Origin: Candidatus Eremiobacterota bacterium
GTDB lineage: Bacteria; Vulcanimicrobiota; CADAWZ01; Ess09-12
Direction of reading: 5' to 3'
Assembly (NCBI GenBank): GCA_031082125.1
Contig: JAVHLM010000019.1
Coordinates: 1 to 64,000 of the forward strand
Length of the DNA: 64,000 nt
Part shown: positions 8,630 through 16,921 of the stretch, piece after piece
Layout: the number at the start of each line of letters is the position of its first letter
Numbering within the stretch: the stretch's first letter is position 1
Notes under the pieces: generated by a model
What the model was told of the DNA's origin: nothing
The model's database searches: none
The model's input: the letters and a program-made list of their open reading frames with translations, nothing else
Position numbers and translations under genes: made by a program

Positions 8630-9667
8630 ATGCCCGGAACTATGACTGAGCGCCTTTACTCTCCCCGGATTCTCTCCCTCATCACCACCTTCAGGTGCCC
8701 TGCCCGGTGCAACCACTGCAGTTTCTCATGCTCGCCGGAAGAGAGGGTGGAAATGGAGCTTGAGAAAATCGGCACCCTGATCGCACAATGCCAGGATTTC
8801 AATAAAATCACCCTGAGCGGGGGAGAGGCCTTTCTAAATGTCCCCCTCATTGCCGGCATCATATCACAGGCTTCGCAGCAAGGAAACTTCAAGATACGGG
8901 GCGTAGTGACGAACTGCTTCTGGGCTTCTTCAGAGACAAAGGCCGGGGAGGTGCTTGAATCCCTCTCCGGGGCGGGCCTTAACCTCATCGGTATAAGCTG
9001 TGATGCCTTCCACCAGGCCTATATTCCCCTGGCCCAGGTCATCAATGCCATAAAGGCAGCTCTTTCTCTCAGGATCACCGTCCAGGTGAATGTCATCTCC
9101 CCTCACGATCTGTTCCAGAGCGCCGCGCTGCCTGAGGTAGTCCTTGCACTTATGAAAGCGGTGGGAGAAGGCAGGCCCACCAGGGAGTATGATCTCGCCT
9201 ATGCTCAGGGCTATAAAGGCCGCGATAAAGGGATCACGATCTTTCACGGCGAGGTGACGCCTGCGGGGAGGGCTTCGGGTCTGCCGGCAGAGTATATGGG
9301 ATCGTACGATCTCACCGGTGATTGGAAAGATGCCTGTATCCTGCAGAAAAAAGGTGCCACCATCTCACAGGAGGGGCAGGTGCTCACCGTGCTCCCCGAT
9401 TACCGGGCATTCCCCTGCTGCTCTCTTTATGCCAGGGAAGGGCACCTGTCGCTGGGGAACATAGCCGAAGAGCCCCTCTCCGCCCTCGTGGAAAAAGCAC
9501 AGAGCGATCCTTTCCTGAAAGCCGTGGCGCAGATAGGCATACTGGGCCTCAAGGAGATCATCGAAAAACACTTTCCCCGTTACAGGGGAAAACGCTATGG
9601 GAGTGCCTGCCATTTCTGTCATACCATAAGCCTGGACAAGGAACTTGAAGGGCTTTTTTCACCATAA
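8630..9667 (+). CDS. radical SAM enzyme with C-terminal Cys-rich region
   Basis: The 345-residue protein begins 3 nt after the toxin stop; an alternative ATG at 8642 is equally possible. CPARCNHC (Cys23, Cys27, Cys30) is the CxxxCxxC [4Fe-4S] motif of radical SAM enzymes, followed by the LSGGEAFLN strand (GGE motif). Extra cysteines near the C-terminus (AFPCCSLY and SACHFCHTI) suggest an auxiliary cluster of SPASM/Twitch type. Substrate is unknown. It probably shares the toxin-antitoxin promoter. Modification of a peptide is one possibility, given the micropeptide gene 207 nt downstream, but no RiPP-specific motif was seen. Confidence 0.7.
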   Translation: MPGTMTERLYSPRILSLITTFRCPARCNHCSFSCSPEERVEMELEKIGTLIAQCQDFNKITLSGGEAFLNVPLIAGIISQASQQGNFKIRGVVTNCFWASSETKAGEVLESLSGAGLNLIGISCDAFHQAYIPLAQVINAIKAALSLRITVQVNVISPHDLFQSAALPEVVLALMKAVGEGRPTREYDLAYAQGYKGRDKGITIFHGEVTPAGRASGLPAEYMGSYDLTGDWKDACILQKKGATISQEGQVLTVLPDYRAFPCCSLYAREGHLSLGNIAEEPLSALVEKAQSDPFLKAVAQIGILGLKEIIEKHFPRYRGKRYGSACHFCHTISLDKELEGLFSP

Positions 9668-9803
9668 GCTGCCATGCCGTGCCATCGGCTCTGTGGAGGG
9701 GTTTTTCTCTCCGCTCCCCAAATTTTGACTCTTTTTAATGTCTACATTTTAAATTGTTTACATTTAGGCAATCTTTTTTTTACAAAATTTTAAGATTTGC
9801 CTC

Positions 9804-9832
9804 TTTACTTTTCGCCTTGTTTACGTGATAAT
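9804..9832 (+). promoter_or_regulatory. promoter of the micropeptide gene
   Basis: TTTACT (9804-9809), a 17-nt spacer and GATAAT (9827-9832) lie in an AT-rich stretch upstream of the 73-residue ORF. Confidence 0.6.
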
Positions 9833-9874
9833 GAAGGTAAAGGATATAGTATAACCCGAAAGGAGGAAGGAAAT

Positions 9875-10096
9875 ATGCCTCTGCCAGCAGTGGCGATAGT
9901 AATTGCAGGAGTGGGTGCGGTGTCCAATCTTATTGGAACAGGGATGTTCATGCACCAGCAGAGCGAAAGCCGCAAGGACACCATGGAGTACCTGAAGATG
10001 ATGAGCCAGGAGAATACCCAGAGAAGGGCGCAGCTTTGCCAATTCCTGCAGCAGTCAGGGAACGGCAATACCGCAATGATGCTCGCGCAATCCTAA
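9875..10096 (+). CDS. 73-residue single-pass membrane micropeptide
   Basis: The ATG at 9875 follows a very strong site (AAAGGAGGAAGG). Residues 1-25 form a hydrophobic helix (PAVAIVIAGVGAVSNLIG), then a polar, probably helical tail with many Gln and Met and a single Cys. Own promoter and an intrinsic-type terminator flank it closely, so it is an autonomous, probably well-expressed gene. Family not recognised. A regulatory membrane peptide, a toxin-like peptide or a substrate of the nearby radical SAM enzyme are all open. Confidence 0.65.
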   Translation: MPLPAVAIVIAGVGAVSNLIGTGMFMHQQSESRKDTMEYLKMMSQENTQRRAQLCQFLQQSGNGNTAMMLAQS

Positions 10097-10113
10097 GTCC
10101 CTTACAGGAAAAC

Positions 10114-10140
10114 AAAAAAGGCCGCCACGCGGTCTTTTTT
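10114..10140 (+). terminator. Rho-independent terminator
   Basis: A 12-bp stem (AAAAAAGGCCGC paired with GCGGTCTTTTTT, one G-U pair) with a CAC loop ends in a T-run 18 nt after the micropeptide stop. The matching A-run upstream makes it potentially bidirectional. Confidence 0.85.
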
Positions 10141-10284
10141 GTTTTTATGTGCTGCCTCATGCCTTTTATCCCTCCACAGGGAAGCATGGCACGCCAACCC
10201 ATGGCACTCCTATTAAAGGATATCATGCCCCTGGTAAAGAATATGACCATAAAAGAACTACCCACGAGATATGGAGGGAAGAGC

Positions 10285-10917
10285 ATGCTTTGTGTAAAAT
10301 GCGGACATAACAGTGCATCAGGCGCAAGATACTGCGAAAAGTGCAATGCCGTAATGATCCAGGCCGCGCCGGAAACCACCACCACGTCGGCCATTGACGT
10401 GGAAGAGGGAATGGAATATCTTTCCCCCGAGAGGAACTACGAATGCCAGTGGCTTGCCGACTTCGTGGACTCCATCAGCCGCTATACCAATGGCGAAGTT
10501 GAGATCGACGAGGTAAAGAGGGTATACCAGAACATCAAGAAGATATATGAGAGCTTTGACAACAAGGAGCTTCCCGATTTCCTCAACGAGCTCGACGGGT
10601 GGCGCAACACCGAGCTCGGCAAGGAATACTCGAGGCAGATGACCTACCTCCTCACCAAGGGCTTCCAGCTCATGGGTGAAGGCATGGAGATCATAAGGAC
10701 CTGCCTTGACAACCCTGAGCAGACCGCCACCATGCAGGACGGGCTCGAGAAGCTCCAGGACGGCGTAAACCAGATAGGTCTCGCCGAGGAGTTCCTGGGG
10801 ATACACCAGCAGATTATGGAGGAGGAGATCGCCCGCCGCCAGATGGAATCCCGCGCCGAGGAGTTCCAGGCCAGGATAGACTCGAAAAAGCCGGCCCAGG
10901 AAGAGGCCGAGGCCTGA
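10285..10917 (+). CDS. zinc-ribbon protein with helical C-terminus
   Basis: The protein has 210 residues from the ATG at 10285, placed behind GGAGGG; the longer frame from 10036 runs through the micropeptide gene and the terminator. The N-terminus CVKCGHNSASGARYCEKC is a two-CxxC zinc ribbon. Residues 50-210 are predicted helical and acidic, rich in Glu and Gln, with coiled-coil character near the end (GIHQQIMEEEIARRQ). Zinc-ribbon plus helical proteins often serve as adaptors; the specific role is unknown. It seems monocistronic, with a hairpin 34 nt downstream. Confidence 0.65.
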   Translation: MLCVKCGHNSASGARYCEKCNAVMIQAAPETTTTSAIDVEEGMEYLSPERNYECQWLADFVDSISRYTNGEVEIDEVKRVYQNIKKIYESFDNKELPDFLNELDGWRNTELGKEYSRQMTYLLTKGFQLMGEGMEIIRTCLDNPEQTATMQDGLEKLQDGVNQIGLAEEFLGIHQQIMEEEIARRQMESRAEEFQARIDSKKPAQEEAEA

Positions 10918-10951
10918 CTGCTCCCAGATGCCTCGAGAGACAGAAGCCTTT

Positions 10952-10988
10952 ATGCCACAGCGGGGGATGTAATCCTTATCTGTGGCAT
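10952..10988. terminator. 9-bp stem hairpin between zinc-ribbon and corrinoid genes
   Basis: ATGCCACAG (10952-10960) and CTGTGGCAT (10980-10988) pair perfectly around a 19-nt loop. It lies 35 nt after one gene and 27 nt before the next. A T/A-rich stretch follows, without a clean U-run. It may be a weak terminator for the upstream gene or a leader structure of the methyltransfer operon. Confidence 0.45.
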
Positions 10989-11015
10989 TATTATATTCCA
11001 AGAAAGGACACCGCC

Positions 11016-11675
11016 ATGGAAAAAAAAGCGCTCTACGAACAGATGGAAAAGGCCGTCATTGAGGGAAATCCCCCTCTTGCAAGGGAGTACGCGCAAAAGG
11101 CCCTTGACGAGGGTGTGGAGGCAAAGGATGCCATTGTCCACGGCTTCTCAAAAGGCATAGAGAAGGTGGGGAAGCTCTGGGAAGAGGGGGACTATTTTCT
11201 CCCCGAGCTGGTGGCAGGCGCCGAAGCTATGAAGGCCGCCATGGAGGTGCTTCAGAAAAACATCCAGACAGGACGCCAGACATTTTCCGAGGGAAAAATC
11301 GTCATCGGCACCGTGGCAGGCGACATCCATGACATCGGGAAAACTCTTGTGGCATCAATATTCTCAGCCCATGGCTTCGAAGTCCTGGACCTTGGAGCCG
11401 ACGTGCCCCCCGAGAGGTTCCTGGAGAAGGCTCAGGAGTTTGAAGCACAGGTCATCGGCCTTTCAGCGCTCCTCACGACTACCATGGTAAATGCCAAGAA
11501 AGTGATAGATCTTGTTAATGAAAAAGGGCTGAGAGATAAGGTCAAGATCATCGTGGGAGGCGCCCCGGTGACGAAAGAGTGGGCCCTCAGCATCGGCGCC
11601 GATGACGCACCGCCCGATGCATTTGAGGCGGTGGCCTCGGTAAAAAAACTCCTCGCAGGGAGGGTGCTCCTGTGA
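11016..11675 (+). CDS. corrinoid protein (MtbC/MttC/MtgC family)
   Basis: The 219-residue protein follows AAAGGA. Residues 1-88 are the helical cap domain with the usual GIEKVGKLWEEGDYFLPEL. Residues 90-215 are the Rossmann-like cobalamin domain with the GDIHDIGK motif (Asp103, His105, Gly108), whose His replaces the lower axial ligand of B12. Such proteins accept methyl groups on Co(I) from an MttB-type methyltransferase and hand them to a second enzyme. The next gene overlaps its stop (GTGA). Confidence 0.92.
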   Translation: MEKKALYEQMEKAVIEGNPPLAREYAQKALDEGVEAKDAIVHGFSKGIEKVGKLWEEGDYFLPELVAGAEAMKAAMEVLQKNIQTGRQTFSEGKIVIGTVAGDIHDIGKTLVASIFSAHGFEVLDLGADVPPERFLEKAQEFEAQVIGLSALLTTTMVNAKKVIDLVNEKGLRDKVKIIVGGAPVTKEWALSIGADDAPPDAFEAVASVKKLLAGRVLL

Positions 11676-12580
11676 AACCTTGGGATGAACTGTGGGAAAA
11701 GCCTGTAATAGTGCTTGACGGCGCCATGGGCACCGAGCTCATTGCACAGGGCCTCACCCAGGGCGAGTGCCCCGACCTCTGGAACGTCCTCCACCCGGAA
11801 AAGGTGAAGGAGGTCCATAAAGGATATTACGATGCCGGGAGCGATATTGTGCTCTCCAACACCTTCGGCGCAAGCAGGATAAAGCTTGAGCCCTACGGCC
11901 TCGACGCCAGGGTGGAGGAGATCAACAGGGCCGGCGCTTCCCTGCTGAAGACCGCGTGCCCCGCGGGCTCTCTCTCGGCCGGCGACATGGGCCCCATGGG
12001 AAAATTCCTGAAGCCCGTAGGGCCCTGCGAGCCCGAAGAGTTTGAGGCGGCTTTCCAGGAACAGGCCAAGGCTCTCTGTGATGGCGGTGTTGATCTCATA
12101 ATCATAGAGACCATGTATGACCTCAGGGAGGCGCGCCTCGCGCTGAAAGGAGCCCTTGGGGCGGGCCTCCCCGTCTTTGTGACGATGACCTTCACAAAAA
12201 AGAAAAGAGGATTCTTCACCGTGATGGGTGACGAGCCCCGGAAGGCCCTGCGCATTCTTGCCGATGAGGGCGCACAGGCTGTAGGATGCAACTGCTCCCT
12301 GGACTGTGCCGACATGCTCCTTCTCGTGGAAAGCCTCGGCGCCCCCCTTCCCGTCCCTCTTATTGTGAAGCCCAATGCAGGCCAGCCCCGCATGGAGGGC
12401 GACAAGACAGTCTATGACGCTGATCCCGCCGAGTTCGCCTCCCAGGTGATGAAGATGATAGAGAAAGGGGCACGCCTCGCAGGAGGCTGCTGCGGCACCT
12501 CTCCCCGCTTTATCGAGACCCTAAGAGGCATGATAAAGAGCACAACACGAACCGGGAACACCGGAGAAAAGGAGAACTAG
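11672..12580 (+). CDS. homocysteine S-methyltransferase (MetH N-terminal type)
   Basis: The 302-residue protein starts at a GTG overlapping the corrinoid gene by 4 nt. It has LDGAMGTELI near the N-terminus and the zinc-thiolate site formed by GCNC (Cys208) and GGCCG (Cys273, Cys274), as in BHMT and the homocysteine module of MetH. With a free-standing corrinoid protein next to it, the likely reaction is transfer of a methyl group from methylcobalamin to homocysteine, giving methionine. It lacks the folate, B12 and activation domains of full MetH. Confidence 0.88.
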   Translation: MKPWDELWEKPVIVLDGAMGTELIAQGLTQGECPDLWNVLHPEKVKEVHKGYYDAGSDIVLSNTFGASRIKLEPYGLDARVEEINRAGASLLKTACPAGSLSAGDMGPMGKFLKPVGPCEPEEFEAAFQEQAKALCDGGVDLIIIETMYDLREARLALKGALGAGLPVFVTMTFTKKKRGFFTVMGDEPRKALRILADEGAQAVGCNCSLDCADMLLLVESLGAPLPVPLIVKPNAGQPRMEGDKTVYDADPAEFASQVMKMIEKGARLAGGCCGTSPRFIETLRGMIKSTTRTGNTGEKEN

Positions 12581-12581
12581 A

Positions 12582-14069
12582 ATGGAAACCTTCAGACCCA
12601 CCCTGCGCCTCCTCCCCGAATCCCTTGTCTCTTCCATCTATGAAGAGGCTCTTGCGATACTGGAGCGTGCCGGCGTTTTCATTGAGAACGAAGAGGCTTA
12701 CCGGCTCCTGAGAGAAGCCGGCATGAAGGCCGATGAGGAGAAGAAGAGGGTATTCATCACTGCCGATCTTGCAAAGAAGTCCCTGGCCTCGGCGCCCCGG
12801 AAAGTGGTGCTCTACGATGTCAATGGAGCACCCAGGGTGCATATGGAAGGTGACAGAAGCCATTTTGTCCCGGGATCGGCAGCCCTCAACGTGCTGGATC
12901 CTTCAAGCGGCGCCATCAGGAAGCCCCGCACCGAGGATTACGCCACTTTTTCCCGGGTGGTGAATGCCCTGGAGCATATTGATGCGCAGAGCACTTCCAT
13001 CATATGCGCCGATGTGCCCGAGGAGCTTGCAGACCGCTACCGCCTCTACGTAGCCCTCCATTACTGCGCGAAACCCGTGGTGACGGGCACCTTCAGGGAA
13101 GATGCCTTCAAGGTCATGAAGGATATGCTGGTGGCAATGAGGGGAAGCGAAGAGAAGCTCCGCGAGCAGCCGCTCGCCATCTTTGACGCCTGCCCCTCAC
13201 CTCCCCTCAAGTGGAGCCACCTCACCTGCCAGAGCGTCATTGATGCCGCCCGGAGCGGCATCCCCTCGGAATTCATCTCGATGCCCCTCGCAGGAGCCAC
13301 AGGCCCCGTCACCCTCGTGGGCAGCATCACGCAGCATGTCGCCGAGACTCTGAGCGGCGTCGTGATAAGCCAGCTTGCCGCCCCCGGCGCGCCGGTGATA
13401 TTCGGGGGATCGCCTTCAGTCTTTGACATGAGGAAGGGCACGACACCCATGGGAGCCATAGAGACCATGATGATCGATGCGTCCTATGCCCAGGTGGGCA
13501 AATTCCTGGGCCTTCCCACCCATGCCTACATGGGCCTCTCGGACGCCAAGAGGCTCGATTACCAGGGAGGGCTTGAGTCGAGCGCCGGCATCATGCTGGC
13601 TGCCCTTACGGGGATCAACATGATCTCCGGCGCGGGAATGCACGATTTTGAGAGCTGCCAGAGCATCCAGAAGCTTGTTATGGACAACGAGATATGTGGG
13701 ATGGCAAAGAGGCTCACAAGGGGCGTCGAGGCAGTAAGCCATCCGATGGCCCTTGACATCCTTATGGACGTGACGCACCGCGGCATGAACTTCCTCTCCC
13801 ATCCCACGACACTCTCGCAGTTCCGCCATGAGTTCTACTTCCCCTCGCCTGTCATCGACAGGGCAAACCTGGGAGACTGGGAAAAGGAAAAGCGCGAGCT
13901 CCCCGCAAGGATCGACGACCGTCTCAAAAAGATTCTTGCCGCCGAGAGTTACAGGCTTGCCGAGGAAAAGTCCAGGGCCCTCCATGAGATTATGCTCGCC
14001 AATGCAAAGCAGTTCGGCCTCGAGAGGCTGCCGGCCCTCCCGCTCTATGAGAAGGCCCTTCACCGGTAA
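12582..14069 (+). CDS. MttB-family (trimethylamine/quaternary amine) methyltransferase, non-pyrrolysine
   Basis: The 495-residue protein starts 1 nt after the previous stop. It spans the full length of the MttB superfamily. There is no in-frame amber codon, so it belongs to the pyrrolysine-free branch, whose characterised members (MtgB and relatives) demethylate glycine betaine, carnitine or similar quaternary amines onto a corrinoid protein. Conserved stretches include SMPLAGATGPVTLVG, GGSPSVFDMRKG and the HAYMGLSDAK region. Together with the two preceding genes it completes a substrate-to-homocysteine methyl relay. The substrate cannot be read from sequence. Confidence 0.9.
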   Translation: METFRPTLRLLPESLVSSIYEEALAILERAGVFIENEEAYRLLREAGMKADEEKKRVFITADLAKKSLASAPRKVVLYDVNGAPRVHMEGDRSHFVPGSAALNVLDPSSGAIRKPRTEDYATFSRVVNALEHIDAQSTSIICADVPEELADRYRLYVALHYCAKPVVTGTFREDAFKVMKDMLVAMRGSEEKLREQPLAIFDACPSPPLKWSHLTCQSVIDAARSGIPSEFISMPLAGATGPVTLVGSITQHVAETLSGVVISQLAAPGAPVIFGGSPSVFDMRKGTTPMGAIETMMIDASYAQVGKFLGLPTHAYMGLSDAKRLDYQGGLESSAGIMLAALTGINMISGAGMHDFESCQSIQKLVMDNEICGMAKRLTRGVEAVSHPMALDILMDVTHRGMNFLSHPTTLSQFRHEFYFPSPVIDRANLGDWEKEKRELPARIDDRLKKILAAESYRLAEEKSRALHEIMLANAKQFGLERLPALPLYEKALHR

Positions 14070-14167
14070 ACCTTTACAATTTCTTTACTTAAGAACGGGA
14101 AATCTTTACCAGGCTCCCTTATAATAAAAGGAGGAAGATTCTTCTTTCCCCTGCAAAGGAGGCCATC

Positions 14168-15268
14168 ATGAAAAAAGCATTCAATGTACTTTTCTTCAGC
14201 CTCGCCCTTCTCTCCCTGCTTTTTCTCCTGTACGCGCGGCATCGCGGAAAGCCAGGAGGCGCTTCATATGCGGGAGGCCAGGGCAAAGCCTCCTGGCAGG
14301 ATCAGCTCAAAGAAATGGGCTCCCTCCTTTACAGGACTTCAAACATCAACGTGATAAACGGCCTAGACCTCAGCGATGAGCAGCTGAAGGGTCTGAGAGC
14401 CATTGCCATTGAAGTGGAAAGGGAATCGCCGCCCTTTACCCTGCAGGGGAGCATGGCACCAGATCTCGCAAAGGTGGAGAGTGCTTACCGCGAGCTTCAG
14501 CAGGAGCTTCTCAGGAACAGGCCTCTTCCCAGGGAGCTCATTGAGCGCGTGGCAAAAGCGAGAAGCATAGAGTCGAAGGTGCTCAGGGACACTCTGGGCT
14601 ATGATTCATCGAGAAAGGACTGCCTCCGGTGCCATTACGACCCTGCGCTCGCAGGGAAAGGAGGAGGCGTGGACCTTTACGAGAGGAAATGTGCCGCGAA
14701 CCCCGCGGTCCGGAAGGAACAGGCAGCAGCCCACATGAGCGGCTACCTGGGGAAAAAGGGGACCTTCACTCTCTGGACCAGGAAAGAAAAAGTGGACGCC
14801 CTCCTCACGGACAACCAGAAGGTGATTCTCGAGGACTTCTCGTGCTGCCTCATCCCTCCCCAGAGCTTTGCCGATCCCGTGAGAATCGGGCAGGTTGAGG
14901 TCTCGGAGTGGGACGTGAAGCTTCTTGATGCCGTGCGTTCCGTCAGTGAACCCCAGTGGCCCCCCGTGAAGGAGAAGATCCTCGGCGCCCTTGAGAGCCA
15001 GCAGGTCCTCAAGAGGCCTGACTTTTCATCGAAAGAGGCCCGCGCTTTCAGGGAAAGGGCCCAGGAGGTCATGGAAAAAGCCCGGGCACTCTCTGCCGAG
15101 GATTTCGAGCTGAAAAAAGAGGAGCTTGTGAAGGCCATGAAACCCGCAAAAAAGCAGGCCCTCTCCCCTGACAAGGCATCGTTCATGCGCGCCTTTTTCC
15201 TTGTGCTCCCCGGCTCAAGCAGGACCTATGACGCCGTCCTCGCAAGGCGCAGCAAAGGAGGGGAGTGA
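14168..15268 (+). CDS. membrane-anchored protein with one c-type haem motif
   Basis: The 366-residue protein follows AAAGGAGG; a TATAAT at 14120-14125 may be its -10 box, with no convincing -35. Residues 5-22 are an N-terminal membrane anchor or signal. A single CLRCH motif (Cys152-His156) would bind one haem c. Later a CCLIPP segment and two helical, charged stretches follow. It is the first gene of the metal-efflux operon, and may sense or reduce metal or act in assembly of the system. Family not confidently recognised. Confidence 0.6.
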   Translation: MKKAFNVLFFSLALLSLLFLLYARHRGKPGGASYAGGQGKASWQDQLKEMGSLLYRTSNINVINGLDLSDEQLKGLRAIAIEVERESPPFTLQGSMAPDLAKVESAYRELQQELLRNRPLPRELIERVAKARSIESKVLRDTLGYDSSRKDCLRCHYDPALAGKGGGVDLYERKCAANPAVRKEQAAAHMSGYLGKKGTFTLWTRKEKVDALLTDNQKVILEDFSCCLIPPQSFADPVRIGQVEVSEWDVKLLDAVRSVSEPQWPPVKEKILGALESQQVLKRPDFSSKEARAFRERAQEVMEKARALSAEDFELKKEELVKAMKPAKKQALSPDKASFMRAFFLVLPGSSRTYDAVLARRSKGGE

Positions 15269-15293
15269 GGAGGAGGAGTAAGGCACCTCTCTT

Positions 15294-15653
15294 TTGAATA
15301 CTCTATGTATGAAAGTTTTGAGGCGGTTCAGGTCCTGCGGGGCGCTCATAGCGCTCCTTCTGCTCTCAGCCACCACTTGGGCTTTTGCCATTGATGCGGA
15401 CTGCCTCCTGGAAGGCTGCCATCACGACATGGGCATGACAAGCACATGCCACGGCGAAAGGAACTTCTGCCTTTCCTCAACGCCTCTGCCCCTGATAGTT
15501 ACATGCGACAGCCTTGTAGCTGACGTCACCTTCACTCAGCCTCCCTGCACATTTTTCAGCAGCGCTCCTGACGACAGGGCCAGGCCTGTCCCCTCTGATT
15601 TCCTGAGAAACAGGCACCTCCTCAGGGCGCCTCCCTCACGGCACTCTTTCTGA
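15294..15653 (+). CDS. small secreted Cys/His/Met-rich protein
   Basis: The frame is 119 residues from a TTG at 15294; an ATG at 15309 is also possible. The site GGAGGAGGAG lies somewhat far upstream, so the start is unsure. After a signal peptide (ending TTWAFA) comes a stretch with CLLEGCHHDMGM and a further Cys/His pair, suited to soft-metal binding. The remainder is poorly conserved-looking and Pro/Arg-rich. Small periplasmic metal-binding proteins often precede CusCBA-type pumps; that role is inferred from context. Confidence 0.5.
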   Translation: MNTLCMKVLRRFRSCGALIALLLLSATTWAFAIDADCLLEGCHHDMGMTSTCHGERNFCLSSTPLPLIVTCDSLVADVTFTQPPCTFFSSAPDDRARPVPSDFLRNRHLLRAPPSRHSF

Positions 15654-15676
15654 TCCCAAAACAGGAGGTGCCTTTC

Positions 15677-16921
15677 TTGTCCCGAGTGCTCTTGATCTTT
15701 TTCCTTTTTCTGGTTTCCAGTGTCGCTGCCTTTGCAGGCACCGACGAGATCTCCCTTGAAGAGGTGGTGAGGATATCGCTTGAGAGCAATCCCCGCCTTG
15801 CCTCTTTTTATGAGCTCTTCCTCTCCTCCCAGGAGCGCTGGCGCTTTTCAGGCTCCCAGCCCAACCCCGAGGTGATCCTGGCGGCCCCCTATGAGGTCTA
15901 TCCCGAAGACTCAAACATCTTCAGCCAGCCTCTGGAGCTCTTCGGCCGCCCCAGGTGGCGCAAATCCGTGGCATTTTCCGCGAAAAATGCCAGTGAGGCC
16001 CGTTACATGACAGCCCTTCTCGATCTTCTCAGCGATGTATCCCTCGCCTATGTTGACGCTCTCAAGGCCAGGCACCTCAGGATCATTGAAGAGGAGAACA
16101 TGAAGCTTGCCGCTGATATCCTGAAAGTCGCCACAAAGCGCTACGAGGTAGGTGATATCCCCCAGTACCAGCTCCTGGAGGCACAGGTGGAGTATTCCAG
16201 GGCGCAGACCCTCTTTGAAGAGGCAACGCTCAAAGAGCAGAATGCCCTGGTCTACCTGGGAAGGCTTGCGGGAAAGCCATTAAATCCCCTCTCATCACTG
16301 AATGAGCTCCCCCTTGCGATCCCTGACCGCTATCCCGACATCGCCACGCTGAAAAACAGGGCGGTGGCGGAAAGGCCCGAAGTTGCCATGGCGCGGTGGG
16401 AGCAGGAAGAGATGGCGGCCCAGAGCTCACTTATCCAAAGCGAGCTCCAGCCTGACGTGATTCTCTCCACCTACAGAAAAAAGCTCGACAGCGAATCCAT
16501 GCAGGGCTATCGCGTCTCACTCCGCTTCCCCCTTTTTGACTGGGGCTCCGTAAGAGGCGAATTCAAGGCCCAGGAGAAGAAAAAGGAGGCGGCCAGAAAG
16601 ACCCTGGAAGACATGAAGCTCCAGGTTGCCTGGGAAACAGAGCAGGCTTTCAACGAGGTGACCAATGCCCGCAAACGGCTTGCCATTCTCAATGACACCG
16701 TGCTCACCAGCCAGGAGAGGATTACCTCCATGGTGCAGCGGGGCTATGAGGCAGGGCTCAACAATTACCTTGAGGTGCTTGAGGCCCGGCGCTCTCTCAG
16801 GGAGATAAAAAAGAACTACAATGAGACCCTCGCCGATTGCCAGAAAGCGTCGATACGCCTCGAGAGGGCCTCTTGCACTTCCCTGTTCAGCAGAAAGGAA
16901 CATTCCCATGAAAAAAAATAG
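15677..16921 (+). CDS. TolC-type outer-membrane efflux protein (CusC/CzcC-like)
   Basis: The start is chosen as TTG 15677 because AGGAGG (15663-15668) is 8 nt upstream; the GTG at 15668 overlaps that site. A signal peptide (to AAFA) precedes about 390 residues with the duplicated TolC helical pattern (long coiled coils rich in Ala, Glu and Leu; DVSLAYVDALKARH; a late FNEVTNARKRL). It would form the outer-membrane and periplasmic channel of the tripartite pump. Its end overlaps the next gene by 14 nt. Confidence 0.85.
   Translation: MSRVLLIFFLFLVSSVAAFAGTDEISLEEVVRISLESNPRLASFYELFLSSQERWRFSGSQPNPEVILAAPYEVYPEDSNIFSQPLELFGRPRWRKSVAFSAKNASEARYMTALLDLLSDVSLAYVDALKARHLRIIEEENMKLAADILKVATKRYEVGDIPQYQLLEAQVEYSRAQTLFEEATLKEQNALVYLGRLAGKPLNPLSSLNELPLAIPDRYPDIATLKNRAVAERPEVAMARWEQEEMAAQSSLIQSELQPDVILSTYRKKLDSESMQGYRVSLRFPLFDWGSVRGEFKAQEKKKEAARKTLEDMKLQVAWETEQAFNEVTNARKRLAILNDTVLTSQERITSMVQRGYEAGLNNYLEVLEARRSLREIKKNYNETLADCQKASIRLERASCTSLFSRKEHSHEKK

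Noticed and set aside
10036-10284. N-terminal extension of the zinc-ribbon gene
   Set aside because: It would read through the micropeptide gene and its terminator; the ATG at 10285 has a good ribosome site.
12582-14069. Pyrrolysine-containing MttB
   Set aside because: No in-frame TAG occurs within the gene, so it belongs to the pyrrolysine-free branch.
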